A DNA stretch of 64,000 nt from contig NZ_RBCJ01000003.1 of assembly GCF_003626755.1 (NCBI RefSeq), positions 997,859 to 1,061,858 of the forward strand, in the 5' to 3' direction. The notes beneath the pieces are model-generated. The model had not been told where the DNA came from. It saw nothing but the letters and a program-made list of their open reading frames with translations, and ran no database searches. This document shows, piece by piece, positions 15,570-24,855 of this stretch. Within the stretch, counting starts at the first letter, position 1. Every line of letters starts with the position of its first letter. Both the position numbers and the translations under genes were made by a program. Source of the stretch: Ulvibacterium marinum. Lineage in GTDB: Bacteria > Bacteroidota > Bacteroidia > Flavobacteriales > Flavobacteriaceae.

Positions 15570-16844
15570 TCAGTCCATAAAAAGGTCGGGCAGGAAGAGG
15601 GACAACTGCGGGAAAAGGGTAACCAAGATCAGTACCAAGATGCTTACGGTGAGGAAGGGAAGTCCAGCCATACTTACTTTGCCAATGGATACCTTACCAA
15701 TACTGGAAGACACGAAGAGACAAATTCCCAGGGGAGGCGTTGTAAGCCCGATCATTAGGTTTAATAGGGCAATTACGGCAAAATGTATCGGGTCTACATC
15801 CACAGCCAAGGCCACTTTCAACAAAATAGGAAAGAGGACCAATAAGGCCGCAATGGTCTCCATAAAGGTACCGACCAAGATCAATAAGATATTGATCAAT
15901 AAAAGCACTACATACTTGTTCTCCGAAAAGGCCAGTATTTCACTGGAAATCAATTGGGGTAATTGTTCGGTAATAAGGATCCACCCAAAAAGATTGGCGA
16001 ACCCTACCAAAACCATCAGGGAGGCCGAGGTCTTCATGGAATCCAATACAATAACCAAAATGTTTTTAAAATTCAATTTACGGTATACTAACATCCCCAC
16101 CATTAAGGCATATAAAACGGCAATAATCGAAGCTTCCGTTGGGGTAAATACACCCCCAATAATCCCAAAGAGAATGATAAAGGTCATCAGGAGCGACCAA
16201 AAGGTGTCCAGAAACCCTTTGGCTATCTGCCCAATGTTGCTTCTGGGATGCTTGGGATATTTCTTTTTCACTGCTATGTAGTAGGCTATGCCCATAAGTC
16301 CAAAACCCAGGAGGAATCCGGGAATGGCCCCGGCCAGGAACAGTCGGCCAACGGACAGCCCGCTTAAGGTGGCCGCAATAATCATGGGAACACTAGGCGG
16401 GATGATGGGCCCTACGGTAGAGGAGGCCGCTGTAATAGCACAGGAAAAACTCGCATCATAGCCTTCCTTCTTCATGGCAGGTATCATTACGGCACCAATA
16501 CTGGCCGTATCGGATACCGCCGTACCAGAAATTCCGGCAAAAAGCATGGAAGCACCAATATTGGCCAGAGCCAGACCTCCCCGGATATGACCCATAAGAT
16601 GGTTACAAAACGAAATGATCTTTGCGGTAAGGCCGCCATGGTTCATCAAATTACCTGCAAGGATAAATCCGGGAATACTCAACAGTACGAATACATCGAT
16701 GCCCGAATACATTTTCATGGGAACTACAATCAAGGGAATGCCCTCAAGAAGTAAATAGAAAAGACAGGAAAGTCCCAATGCAAAGGCAATGGGTACCCGA
16801 ACTAACAAGCAAACGACAAAGACCAACAACAATACCCAGATCAT
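15570..16844 (-). CDS. dctM: TRAP transporter large permease (DctM)
   Basis: 424 residues, almost entirely hydrophobic, with about 12 membrane segments. Family marks include the N-terminal FALGLSCLFYLLLEG..PLIVVPMKMYSGID, the SIPGFILAGNLMNHGGLT helix, and SGTAVSDTASIGAVMIPAMKKEGYD followed by SSTVGPIIPPSVPMI, the core substrate and sodium site of DctM proteins. With DctP and DctQ it forms a sodium-driven importer for a carboxylate-bearing solute. It starts 10 bases after dctQ ends. Confidence 0.93.
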   Translation of the reverse strand: MIWVLLLVFVVCLLVRVPIAFALGLSCLFYLLLEGIPLIVVPMKMYSGIDVFVLLSIPGFILAGNLMNHGGLTAKIISFCNHLMGHIRGGLALANIGASMLFAGISGTAVSDTASIGAVMIPAMKKEGYDASFSCAITAASSTVGPIIPPSVPMIIAATLSGLSVGRLFLAGAIPGFLLGFGLMGIAYYIAVKKKYPKHPRSNIGQIAKGFLDTFWSLLMTFIILFGIIGGVFTPTEASIIAVLYALMVGMLVYRKLNFKNILVIVLDSMKTSASLMVLVGFANLFGWILITEQLPQLISSEILAFSENKYVVLLLINILLILVGTFMETIAALLVLFPILLKVALAVDVDPIHFAVIALLNLMIGLTTPPLGICLFVSSSIGKVSIGKVSMAGLPFLTVSILVLILVTLFPQLSLFLPDLFMD

Positions 16845-16854
16845 ATCAATTTTT

Positions 16855-17316
16855 CTATTTTTTCAAGGTTTTTAGGAAATCCAAAAGCGCAAAAAAGCTA
16901 ACGGAAAGTCCCATAAGAATCATACTGGCAAAGGCAATGGACATTGGGACCTCCAAACTAGGGGAACGTTCGGGGAGCCCTTGTATCACAAATTGGATTC
17001 CGTACAGCATCAATACCATAAATAGCACTATGGTTAGCAAGGATATGAGGTGGGTAATCCATCGTTGCACTTTTTTGCCCAGTCTATTGAAGAACACATC
17101 AAAATGAACATAAAAACCATCTTTCATGGCGAGGCCGGAAGCGAAAGCCATGGCATAGATAAAAAAGAAACGCGCCGATTCCTCGGTCCAAGAGGGGGCA
17201 CTTTCCATATAAAACCGGGCGTATATCTGTATTACAGTGGAGACAATAAGCCCTAAAGAACTGATTAAGGTTCCATATTTGAGGAGAGTGGCCACATATT
17301 TTCTAGTCTTCCTCAT
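16855..17316 (-). CDS. dctQ: TRAP transporter small permease (DctQ)
   Basis: 153 residues with four predicted membrane helices. The helix 2 region has SAPSWTEESARFFFIYAMAFASG, the conserved W-x-E-E-x-x-R-F motif of DctQ, and helix 3 follows a YVHFDVFF segment. It pairs with DctM in the inner membrane. Its start overlaps the end of dctP by four bases, which indicates translational coupling. Confidence 0.92.
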   Translation of the reverse strand: MRKTRKYVATLLKYGTLISSLGLIVSTVIQIYARFYMESAPSWTEESARFFFIYAMAFASGLAMKDGFYVHFDVFFNRLGKKVQRWITHLISLLTIVLFMVLMLYGIQFVIQGLPERSPSLEVPMSIAFASMILMGLSVSFFALLDFLKTLKK

Positions 17317-18302
17317 TTTCGTAACGCTACAATTTCTTGATGCACTTTCTGCATTTCCGGTGAGAGACTTTCAAATAGCGCCTTGCGAGACTTCTTTTCA
17401 AAACTTTCCTTGTCCACTTCCACTAATTGCATCCCCTGAGCCTTAAGCTCATCCTGAACTTCTTTCTCATTTTCCAAAAACAAACGATGCTCGTATTCCT
17501 GCATATCCTGGGCCGCTTCCAGAAAAATTTTCTTCAAATCCTCGGGGAAGGCCTGGAATTGTTTTTCACCTATTACAGGATAGGTCCAACTGACCACATG
17601 CGAGGTTAGGTTAACATAATCCTGAACTTCGGAAAAACCTGCCGCTTTGATCATGGCAAATGGATTTTCCTGGGCCTCTATCGTACCTTGTTGCAGGGAG
17701 GTGAAGACTTCCGAAAAGGACATGGGTGTGGGTTTGGCGCCCAAAGCCTGCCAAGCCGTAACAAAGGAAGGTACATTGGGAACCCTAATGATAAGTCCTT
17801 TTAAATCATCCGGATGTTTAATGGGACGATTGGAGGTAAGGTGCCTAGGTCCGCGTTGAAAATAACCCAAAGCCCTAAAACCTGTCCTTTCCCGCATTTC
17901 TCGTTCCATTCGTTGCCCTATGGCCCCGTGTATTAAGTTTTCCATATGCGCTTCATCCCGAAGTAGAAATGGCATCTCGCAAAAGGCCATGATTTCGATC
18001 CAATTGTTCAAAGTAGATCCGGTAACCGTCATATCGATTACACCGGCCTGGATCATTCGTATGGCTTCAATTTCCTTGGCTAGTTGTTCGGAATGGTAAT
18101 TTTGCAGTATTATCCGTCCGTTGGACCGTTCCTCAAGAATCTCGGCAAAATATTCAAAGGCTTTGAACCAAGTATGATTTTCATTGGTCAGGTGACTGGC
18201 CCTAAGAAGGAATTCAGGCTCCTGCTCTGATTTACATTGTAACAACAACAGGCAAGTTAAAATGATGGAGCTACTGAAAAATAGTCTTTTGATGCGGGCC
18301 AT
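17313..18302 (-). CDS. dctP: TRAP transporter substrate-binding protein (DctP), lipoprotein
   Basis: 329 residues. The signal peptide ends in LLLLQC (cysteine about residue 23), predicting a lipid-anchored binding protein rather than the usual soluble one. DctP features are clear: the RASHLTNENHTWFKAFEYFAE start, GRIILQNYHSEQLAKEIEAI, IDMTVTGSTL, PDDLKGLIIRVPN (the conserved arginine that pairs with the substrate carboxylate), WQALGAKPTPMSFSEVFTSLQQGTIEAQENP. First gene of the transporter operon. From its neighbours the solute may be a sugar acid or an N-acyl-D-amino acid, which is inference. Confidence 0.93.
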   Translation of the reverse strand: MARIKRLFFSSSIILTCLLLLQCKSEQEPEFLLRASHLTNENHTWFKAFEYFAEILEERSNGRIILQNYHSEQLAKEIEAIRMIQAGVIDMTVTGSTLNNWIEIMAFCEMPFLLRDEAHMENLIHGAIGQRMEREMRERTGFRALGYFQRGPRHLTSNRPIKHPDDLKGLIIRVPNVPSFVTAWQALGAKPTPMSFSEVFTSLQQGTIEAQENPFAMIKAAGFSEVQDYVNLTSHVVSWTYPVIGEKQFQAFPEDLKKIFLEAAQDMQEYEHRLFLENEKEVQDELKAQGMQLVEVDKESFEKKSRKALFESLSPEMQKVHQEIVALRK

Positions 18303-18398
18303 TTTGGTTTGGAATACTAACTTGCCTATGGAATTTTTGTATTTCTCGGCTTCCTAAAATACTCTAAAATTTCCACACTTAGAAAGTTAGCGTCTTTG

Positions 18399-18406
18399 TA
18401 CTTTTG
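18399..18406 (+). promoter_or_regulatory. Possible -7 element upstream of mazG
   Basis: TACTTTTG matches the Bacteroidota -7 consensus TAnnTTTG and ends 15 bases before the mazG ATG. No clear -33 TTTG is seen at the usual spacing. Confidence 0.35.
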
Positions 18407-18421
18407 CCAAAATTGGTTTTT

Positions 18422-19195
18422 ATGAATTCCAGAAAGGTGCAATTACAAGCTTTTGATCGTTTATTGACCATCATGGATGAACTCCGTGCCCAATGCCCCT
18501 GGGATAAAAAGCAGACCATGCAGACCCTTAGGCATCTTACCATAGAAGAGACTTATGAATTAGGGGACGCTATTCTGGAAAATGACTTGGAAGAGGTAAA
18601 GAAGGAGTTGGGCGATTTGCTCCTACACATCGTTTTTTATGCTAAAATCGGTTCGGAGACCCGGGATTTTGATATCGCCGATGTGTGCAACGATATTTGT
18701 GAAAAATTGATTAATAGACACCCCCATATTTATGGCGATGTAAACGTGGAGAATGAGGAACAGGTAAAACAGAACTGGGAAGCCATAAAACTTAAAGAAG
18801 GTAAAAAAAGTGTTTTGGAGGGCGTTCCCGATAGTCTACCTGCATTGGTAAAGGCAAGCCGGGTTCAGGACAAGGTGGCGGGACTCGGTTTTGATTGGGA
18901 AAGGCCAGAACAGGTATTCCTTAAGGTACAGGAGGAGTTGGAAGAACTACAGGATGAGGTTTCAAAATCCGATACGGATCGTATAGAATCAGAGTTTGGT
19001 GATGTGCTTTTTTCCATGATTAACTATGCCCGATTTCTAAAGGTCAATCCTGAAAATGCCCTGGAGCGTACCAACAAAAAATTTATAAAGCGCTTTCAAT
19101 ATTTGGAACGAAAAGCGGAGGAGAATGGAAAATCCCTAAAGGACATGACCTTGCCCGAGATGGATGTCTTTTGGGAAGAGGCCAAAAAGATCTAG
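18422..19195 (+). CDS. mazG: Nucleoside triphosphate pyrophosphohydrolase MazG
   Basis: 257 residues from the ATG at 18422 (an in-frame TTG at 18404 is possible but gives an atypical extension). Two MazG domains are visible. The first, LRAQCPWDKKQTMQTLRHLTIEETYEL...KKELGDLLLHIVFYAKI, has the E-E-x-x-E..E-x-x-D metal motif. The second, VQEELEELQDEV...ESEFGDVLFSMINYARF, carries a similar motif. The enzyme hydrolyses NTPs and dNTPs to monophosphates and pyrophosphate, removing aberrant nucleotides and influencing ppGpp levels. Divergent from the TRAP operon. Confidence 0.93.
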   Translation: MNSRKVQLQAFDRLLTIMDELRAQCPWDKKQTMQTLRHLTIEETYELGDAILENDLEEVKKELGDLLLHIVFYAKIGSETRDFDIADVCNDICEKLINRHPHIYGDVNVENEEQVKQNWEAIKLKEGKKSVLEGVPDSLPALVKASRVQDKVAGLGFDWERPEQVFLKVQEELEELQDEVSKSDTDRIESEFGDVLFSMINYARFLKVNPENALERTNKKFIKRFQYLERKAEENGKSLKDMTLPEMDVFWEEAKKI

Positions 19196-19249
19196 TATCT
19201 TGCTTCTCATCGCCCGTAAGTATAAGCGCAACCTAAAACCAAAAAGAAA

Positions 19250-20821
19250 ATGTCCAAACCTATCCACTATTTCCTTACCGTAGTTTCCTGTATTTACTTT
19301 TTAAGCTGCGAATCAAAAAAAGAGACACCGGAACCTGAGCAGCCCAATATCCTATTTATACTTTCCGACGATCATACGTCACAGGCATGGGGAATTTATG
19401 GTGGTATTTTAGCGGATTATGTACAGAACGAAAACATAAAGCGCATGGCACGGAATGGGGCCGTACTCAATAATGCCTTTTGCACCAATTCCATTTGCAC
19501 ACCCAGTAGGGGCAGTATCCTTACAGGTCAATACAGCCATATCAATCAGGTTTATACACTTAATGAACCACTGCCAAAAGGCCATCCCAACATCGCCAAG
19601 ACTCTTGGGAAAGCCAGGTATCAAACTGCCGTGATAGGTAAATGGCATTTGGTGGAACAACCGGAGGGTTTTGATTATTTTAACGTACTTCCCGGTCAGG
19701 GCTCGTATTGGGACCCTGTACTAAAGAAAAAAGAAGGATGGAAGGATGGACATGACAGTTCCGGAGGCACTACCTATACCGGCTTCTCTACGGACGTTAT
19801 TGCCGACTTGACCATAGAGCATTTGGAAAAGCGGGACAGTCTAAAGCCATTTTTGATGTTCTGTAATTTCAAGGCCACGCACGAGCCTTTTGATTACCCT
19901 GAACGGTTCGCTTCCCTCTATACCGATCTTGAAATTCCAGAACCGGAATCGTTGTTGGATTTTGGTGAGGAAACTACAGGGAGAACCTTTGGAGGTCAAA
20001 TTTTGGAGCGCTTGGGTGCGCGATGGGAAGCAGCCACAAAAGACCCGGAAAAATTTTGGACCTCCTATCCTGGATTGCCTTATCCCTTGGACGGACTGGA
20101 CAGTATTCAAAAAAGAAAAAAAATATACCAAAAATTGGTCAAGGACTTTATGCGTTGTGGAGCGGCCATAGATGATAACATTGGAAAATTGCTCGATTAT
20201 TTGGAGGAAGAGGGCATCGCCGACAATACCATAGTAATCTATACCGCAGATCAGGGCTATTTTTTAGGGGAACACGGATTCTTTGATAAAAGATTGATCT
20301 ATGAGGAATCCCTTAGAATGCCTTTTGTAATACAATACCCGAAAGAGATACAAGGAGGCCAGCGCATTGATGACATTATCCTGAATATTGATTTTGCCGC
20401 CCTATTGGCCGATTATGCAGGTGTAGCCCCACCCGATTATATGCAGGGAAAAAGTTTTAGGGGTATACTGGAGGGAAATCCTCCCGAGGATTGGAGAAAA
20501 CAAATGTACTACAGATACTGGTTGCACCACCCGCATAGACCTGCACACTTTGGTATTCGTGACGATCGCTATAAACTGGCCTTTTTTTATGGACAGGATT
20601 TGGGGATGAAAGGGACTTCCGATCAAATAACCGACCCACAATGGGAGTTTTATGATTTAGAAGAAGATCCCAAAGAACTTCATAATGCCATTGGTGAGAA
20701 GAAGTATGCGGGCATTATTAAAAAAATGAAGGAAGCCCTTTTGGAGGAACGCAAAAAGTACAAAGATCTGGATGAGGATTACCCCATTATGAAGGAGATA
20801 TTGGCAAAGACCTATAAATAG
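19250..20821 (+). CDS. Sulfatase (S1 family), lipoprotein
   Basis: 523 residues. The signal ends in YFLSC (cysteine 20), predicting a lipoprotein. The catalytic signature is C83-T-P-S-R87 within NSICTPSRGSILTGQY; C83 would be converted to formylglycine. Metal ligands are D40-D41 in ILSDDHTSQAWG and D-N/Q residues in IVIYTADQGYFLGEHGFFDKR. The KWHL motif (IGKWHLVEQP) is also present. The substrate is likely a sulfated polysaccharide of algal type, acted on in the periplasm or at the cell surface. Assignment to an S1 subfamily is not possible from sequence reading alone. It follows mazG by 54 bases. Confidence 0.92.
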   Translation: MSKPIHYFLTVVSCIYFLSCESKKETPEPEQPNILFILSDDHTSQAWGIYGGILADYVQNENIKRMARNGAVLNNAFCTNSICTPSRGSILTGQYSHINQVYTLNEPLPKGHPNIAKTLGKARYQTAVIGKWHLVEQPEGFDYFNVLPGQGSYWDPVLKKKEGWKDGHDSSGGTTYTGFSTDVIADLTIEHLEKRDSLKPFLMFCNFKATHEPFDYPERFASLYTDLEIPEPESLLDFGEETTGRTFGGQILERLGARWEAATKDPEKFWTSYPGLPYPLDGLDSIQKRKKIYQKLVKDFMRCGAAIDDNIGKLLDYLEEEGIADNTIVIYTADQGYFLGEHGFFDKRLIYEESLRMPFVIQYPKEIQGGQRIDDIILNIDFAALLADYAGVAPPDYMQGKSFRGILEGNPPEDWRKQMYYRYWLHHPHRPAHFGIRDDRYKLAFFYGQDLGMKGTSDQITDPQWEFYDLEEDPKELHNAIGEKKYAGIIKKMKEALLEERKKYKDLDEDYPIMKEILAKTYK

Positions 20822-20896
20822 GGGAGTCCATCCATGGGTATCTAAAGGTGTTAAAAAACTTTTTCACTGTTGTACCCCACGGTGAAATCAACTTTC

Positions 20897-20904
20897 TATC
20901 TTTG
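20897..20904 (+). promoter_or_regulatory. -7 promoter element for the MATE gene
   Basis: TATCTTTG, an exact match to TAnnTTTG, 22 bases before the start codon chosen for the MATE transporter. A TTG at 20870-20872 could be the -33 part, but spacing is a few bases longer than usual. Confidence 0.5.
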
Positions 20905-20926
20905 TCGGTTCTAATCGCATAATCCT

Positions 20927-22291
20927 TTGTTCCAACAATACACCAAAGAATTCCGCTATAATTTTAAGCTGGCCTACCCGGTTATTCTGGGTATGTTGGG
21001 CCATTCGTTCGTGGCTTTTGCGGATAATATTATGGTGGGTCAACTGGGAACGGCGGAGCTGGCCGCAGTCTCCTTAGGCAACAGTTTTATTTTCATTGCC
21101 ATGTCCCTGGGTATTGGTTTTTCAACAGCGATTACCCCTTTGGTGGCGGAAGCGGACGGTGCAAAAAACAAAGCCGATGGTAAAAGCGCCTTAAAACACG
21201 GGTTGGTGCTGTGTACGCTGTTGGGACTGTCACTTTTTGGTATCATTTTGCTCTGCAAACCGTTGATGTATTCTATGGATCAACCTCCCGAGGTGGTGGA
21301 ATTGGCGATACCCTATTTAAATCTTGTGGCATTTTCATTGGTCCCCTTGATTATGTTCCAGGCCTTTAAGCAGTTTTCCGAGGGCCTATCACAGACCAAG
21401 TATCCCATGTACGCCACTATTCTTGCCAATGTTGTGAATATTGTATTGAATTATTTGTTGATTTTCGGTTCCTTCGGATTTCCGAAAATGGGTATTGTAG
21501 GTGCGGCAATTGGTACTTTGGCCTCCCGTTTTATTATGGTCGCTTTTATCTGGTATCTCCTAAGGAGCAAAAAGAAATTTTACGATTACGTTACAGGATT
21601 CAATTTTAGGAAAATTGAAAACAAAGTGATGCGGAAAATTATCAATTTAGGATTTCCATCCGCCTTACAGATGTTCTTTGAGGTGGCAATTTTTACTGCT
21701 GCCATTTGGTTGAGCGGGGTATTGGGGAAAAATGCGCAGGCCGCCAATCAAATTGCCCTGAATTTGAGTAGTATGACCTTCATGTTCGGGATGGGCTTAG
21801 GTGTTGCCGCTATGATTCGTGTCGGTAACCAAAAGGGACTAAAGAATTTTAAGGAATTGCGAAGATTGGCCCAATCCATTTTCTTGCTTACCCTTCTGTT
21901 GGAAATCGTATTTGCCACATTGTTTTTATTGGGCAGACATTGGTTCCCTACCTTGTATTTGGATGTGGATGATGTTATGAACATGGCAGATAATACGGAG
22001 GTAATTGTGCTGGCCGCCCAGTTACTTTTGGTCGCGGCATTTTTTCAGATTTCCGATGGAATACAGGTCGTTGTTCTCGGCGCTTTGCGTGGATTGCAAG
22101 ACGTTAAAATTCCAACTTTTATTACTTTTATCGCCTATTGGTTGATTGGTTTTCCCATTTGTTATTACTTGGGATTGCATACCGATTTAAAAAGCACGGG
22201 CATATGGATCGGGTTATTGACTGGGCTTACCGCATCGGCCATTATGTTGTATATTCGATTTAATTATTTGACCAAAAAACTAATAGGTTAA
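20927..22291 (+). CDS. MATE family efflux transporter
   Basis: 454 residues, 12 predicted membrane helices. The opening KLAYPVILGMLGHSFVAFADNIMVGQLGTAELAAVSLGNS is the typical NorM-type first helix pair; a second repeat begins near INLGFPSALQMFFEVAIFT. Such proteins export cationic drugs or metabolites using sodium or proton gradients. The only start giving a full first helix is a TTG at 20927, since the first in-frame ATG lies inside helix 1. It lies downstream of the sulfatase but has its own -7 element. Confidence 0.92.
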   Translation: MFQQYTKEFRYNFKLAYPVILGMLGHSFVAFADNIMVGQLGTAELAAVSLGNSFIFIAMSLGIGFSTAITPLVAEADGAKNKADGKSALKHGLVLCTLLGLSLFGIILLCKPLMYSMDQPPEVVELAIPYLNLVAFSLVPLIMFQAFKQFSEGLSQTKYPMYATILANVVNIVLNYLLIFGSFGFPKMGIVGAAIGTLASRFIMVAFIWYLLRSKKKFYDYVTGFNFRKIENKVMRKIINLGFPSALQMFFEVAIFTAAIWLSGVLGKNAQAANQIALNLSSMTFMFGMGLGVAAMIRVGNQKGLKNFKELRRLAQSIFLLTLLLEIVFATLFLLGRHWFPTLYLDVDDVMNMADNTEVIVLAAQLLLVAAFFQISDGIQVVVLGALRGLQDVKIPTFITFIAYWLIGFPICYYLGLHTDLKSTGIWIGLLTGLTASAIMLYIRFNYLTKKLIG

Positions 22292-22354
22292 TCCGTTTTC
22301 TTGATTATCCCAAAGGTCGCTTAAAGGTCTTTTTTAAATAGTAACAAAAAACGA

Positions 22355-22582
22355 ATGGAACTGCCAAAATTTCTTTTAGGGGACAATACGGATCATCCCT
22401 CCGCCATATTCATAATACATACGGAGTATCCAAGATTTATGATCAATTTGGAAAATGATGAAGTAGAGTGGTTAGAGGACTTTACCAAAGAAGATGAAAA
22501 GGAATTGGAATCCGAAGCGGAAAATCTGATACGTGAAGCGACCGATTTTTATGATCGCGAAGTATCCCGATATGAAGAATAG
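22355..22582 (+). CDS. Conserved hypothetical small acidic protein
   Basis: 75 residues, with MELPKFLLGDNTDHPSAIFIIHTEYPRF, then a very acidic C-terminal helix rich in E and D. This small soluble protein is familiar as a conserved hypothetical in Bacteroidota. It ends five bases before the PAP2 gene, so the two are probably co-transcribed. No function is known. Confidence 0.75.
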   Translation: MELPKFLLGDNTDHPSAIFIIHTEYPRFMINLENDEVEWLEDFTKEDEKELESEAENLIREATDFYDREVSRYEE

Positions 22583-22587
22583 CAACT

Positions 22588-23157
22588 ATGTTGGAACAAT
22601 TGGTAGCCTATGATAAGGAACTATTCCTCTTCCTAAACAATTTGGGAAACGATACCTGGGATGGATTTTGGATGTTCGTTACCAATAAACTCAGTTGGAT
22701 TCCACTCTACCTGGCCCTACTTTTCCTTTCCTATAGGCAACTTGGGACAAAAAAAACGGTGCTGCTCCTTCTCAGCGTAGCTGTTCTTATTCTGGTTACG
22801 GATCAATTGGCCAATTTTTTTAAATATGGGGTACAACGCTTACGTCCTTGTCACGATATTGAGGTAAATGGTATGATGCGTTTGGTAAAGGATTACTGCG
22901 GAGGAAAATTTGGCTATTTTTCTGCGCATGCCGCAAACCATATGGCAGTAGCTTTTTTCTTTACTTATTTGATAGGCAAAAAACGTTGGTATATAGGGGT
23001 TTTCCTCATTTTTTGGGCGTTTTTGGTGGCCTATAGTCGTATCTATATTGGGGTGCATTTTCCGTTGGATGTGCTTACAGGCCTAGGAATTGGCCTGATT
23101 CTAAGCTGGTTATTTGTAAAGTTGTATATATTTGCACTCAACAGATTTCCTCTATGA
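22588..23157 (+). CDS. PAP2-family phosphatase
   Basis: 189 residues, about five membrane helices. The three catalytic motifs are K79-x6-R86-P87, S112-A-H114 (in FSAHAANHM, replacing the common PSGH) and S150-R151-x5-H157-x3-D161. These enzymes dephosphorylate lipid phosphates such as undecaprenyl pyrophosphate, phosphatidate or lipid A. The stop overlaps the start of the GT39 gene by four bases, so the two act together, possibly on undecaprenyl-linked sugars or lipid A. Confidence 0.92.
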   Translation: MLEQLVAYDKELFLFLNNLGNDTWDGFWMFVTNKLSWIPLYLALLFLSYRQLGTKKTVLLLLSVAVLILVTDQLANFFKYGVQRLRPCHDIEVNGMMRLVKDYCGGKFGYFSAHAANHMAVAFFFTYLIGKKRWYIGVFLIFWAFLVAYSRIYIGVHFPLDVLTGLGIGLILSWLFVKLYIFALNRFPL

Positions 23158-24812
23158 TATCCAATCTTAGGTATTGGTTTTTACTGTCCTTGATAATTCT
23201 GGTTTATATCGCCGGAATGTTCGTTACGCTTTTCGAAAATGACTCCGCCCAATTTGCCGTTATGGCCATGCGGATGGTACAGGAGAACGACTTTTTGTCT
23301 CTTTTTAAGGGCCCGGAGGAATATCTGGACAAACCCCATATGCACTTTTGGTTGGCAGCGCTGTCCTTTAAGGTTTTTGGATTGTATGACTGGGCCTATC
23401 GTATTCCGGCCATTTTGGCCACTTTTTTAGGAGCATATAGCTGTTATGGCCTTGGAAGATTGCTCTACAATATCCATGTTGGCAAATTGGCCGCGTTGGT
23501 CTTTATGACCTCTCAGACCATTGTACTTTCGGTAATCGATGTCCGTACCGATGCGGTGCTCACCGGGTTCACCATTTTTGCCATTTGGCAATTGGCCGCT
23601 TATATAGAAAAGAACTCCCTCGTGCATATGGTCTTGGGTGCTTTTGGAGCAGGAATCGCTTTTTCCACAAAAGGACAGATTGCGCTTTTGGTCATCGGGT
23701 TGCCTCTATTGTGCCACTTGGCCTATACCCGAAAATGGAAGGCCTTGCTGCATTGGAAAGTTTTGGTTGGGCTTCTGTTTTTTGGAATTGCGATTGCTCC
23801 CATGTTGTATGCGTATTACCATCAATTTGATTTGCATCCTGAAAAGATAATCCGTGGCAAGGACAACCGCAGTGGCATCTTTTTTATTTTTTGGGAGCAG
23901 AGCTTTGAACGGCTAAGCGGCGAGGGGGTAGGTAAGAATAGTAGTGATTATTTCTTCTTCTTCCATACGTTCTTATGGGTGTTCGTGCCTTGGACCGTCC
24001 TAGGACTTACCGCCTATTGGTGCAGGGTAAAGACCTTTTTTAAGCTGAGGTTCAAGTATAACCCCAAGTACGAGTTTTTAACCTTGGGCGGTATCTCTCT
24101 TGTTTTTTTAATTATCAGTTTTGCACAGTTTAAACTGCCCCATTATTTGAATATCATTATCCCTCTTTTTTCGGTTTTGACTGCCTCGTACCTCTACAGC
24201 CTATATCAATATACAAGAAGAAAGCCGTTGAAGATTTTGCTTGGGATACAATACTTTTTGATTAGTGTGGTATTTATCGCCTCTACCCTCATTCGTTATT
24301 TTGTTTTCAAGGCGGAGAATCCTTACGATCACATTTGGACCATATTATTGGGAGGTCTTATCATATATTATGTTCTTAAAAGAGAGGAGTATTATTACCG
24401 GTTGATTACCATTTCCATATTTAGTGCCATTCTTCTGAACCTAACGCTGAACATCCATTTTTACCCATCTTTATTGGACTATCAGGCAGGGTCTTCCATG
24501 GCCGAAAGGGTAGAGGAAAACGAGGTGCCCAAGGAAAAGATTTATAAGCTTTCTTCCAATCATACTTGGGCCTTGGATTTTTATAATCAGGAGCCCCTAA
24601 AAATAGCTTCGTACAATGAGTTACGGAAAAAGAAGGATTTCTGGTTGTACGTCAATGATGCGGAGATTCAGGAATTGCACAAACTGGGTTTCGACTGGGA
24701 TCGGCAATTTACCGAGAAACAATTCAGGATTACCAGATTGCAAGCGAAGTTCCTTAATCCAAATACCCGAAAAAAGGTATTGAACAAAATGCACTTGATC
24801 CATGTGTATTAA
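23154..24812 (+). CDS. GT39-type integral membrane glycosyltransferase
   Basis: 552 residues. The first lumenal loop has FENDSAQFAVMAMRM and EYLDKPHMHFWLAALSFKVFG, the acidic and KP motifs of the ArnT/PMT superfamily, followed by RIPAILATFLGAYSCYGLGRLLY and about 12 membrane helices. The C-terminal 120 residues form a soluble periplasmic domain. Members use polyprenyl-phosphate sugars as donors to glycosylate lipid A or proteins. The coupling to PAP2 and the convergent GT2/flippase pair on the other strand all fit polyprenyl-phosphate sugar metabolism. Confidence 0.88.
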   Translation: MISNLRYWFLLSLIILVYIAGMFVTLFENDSAQFAVMAMRMVQENDFLSLFKGPEEYLDKPHMHFWLAALSFKVFGLYDWAYRIPAILATFLGAYSCYGLGRLLYNIHVGKLAALVFMTSQTIVLSVIDVRTDAVLTGFTIFAIWQLAAYIEKNSLVHMVLGAFGAGIAFSTKGQIALLVIGLPLLCHLAYTRKWKALLHWKVLVGLLFFGIAIAPMLYAYYHQFDLHPEKIIRGKDNRSGIFFIFWEQSFERLSGEGVGKNSSDYFFFFHTFLWVFVPWTVLGLTAYWCRVKTFFKLRFKYNPKYEFLTLGGISLVFLIISFAQFKLPHYLNIIIPLFSVLTASYLYSLYQYTRRKPLKILLGIQYFLISVVFIASTLIRYFVFKAENPYDHIWTILLGGLIIYYVLKREEYYYRLITISIFSAILLNLTLNIHFYPSLLDYQAGSSMAERVEENEVPKEKIYKLSSNHTWALDFYNQEPLKIASYNELRKKKDFWLYVNDAEIQELHKLGFDWDRQFTEKQFRITRLQAKFLNPNTRKKVLNKMHLIHVY

Positions 24813-24855
24813 ATAGCTTGCCTGGGCCAACGGCATTTGAATGCGGATGCATCAT

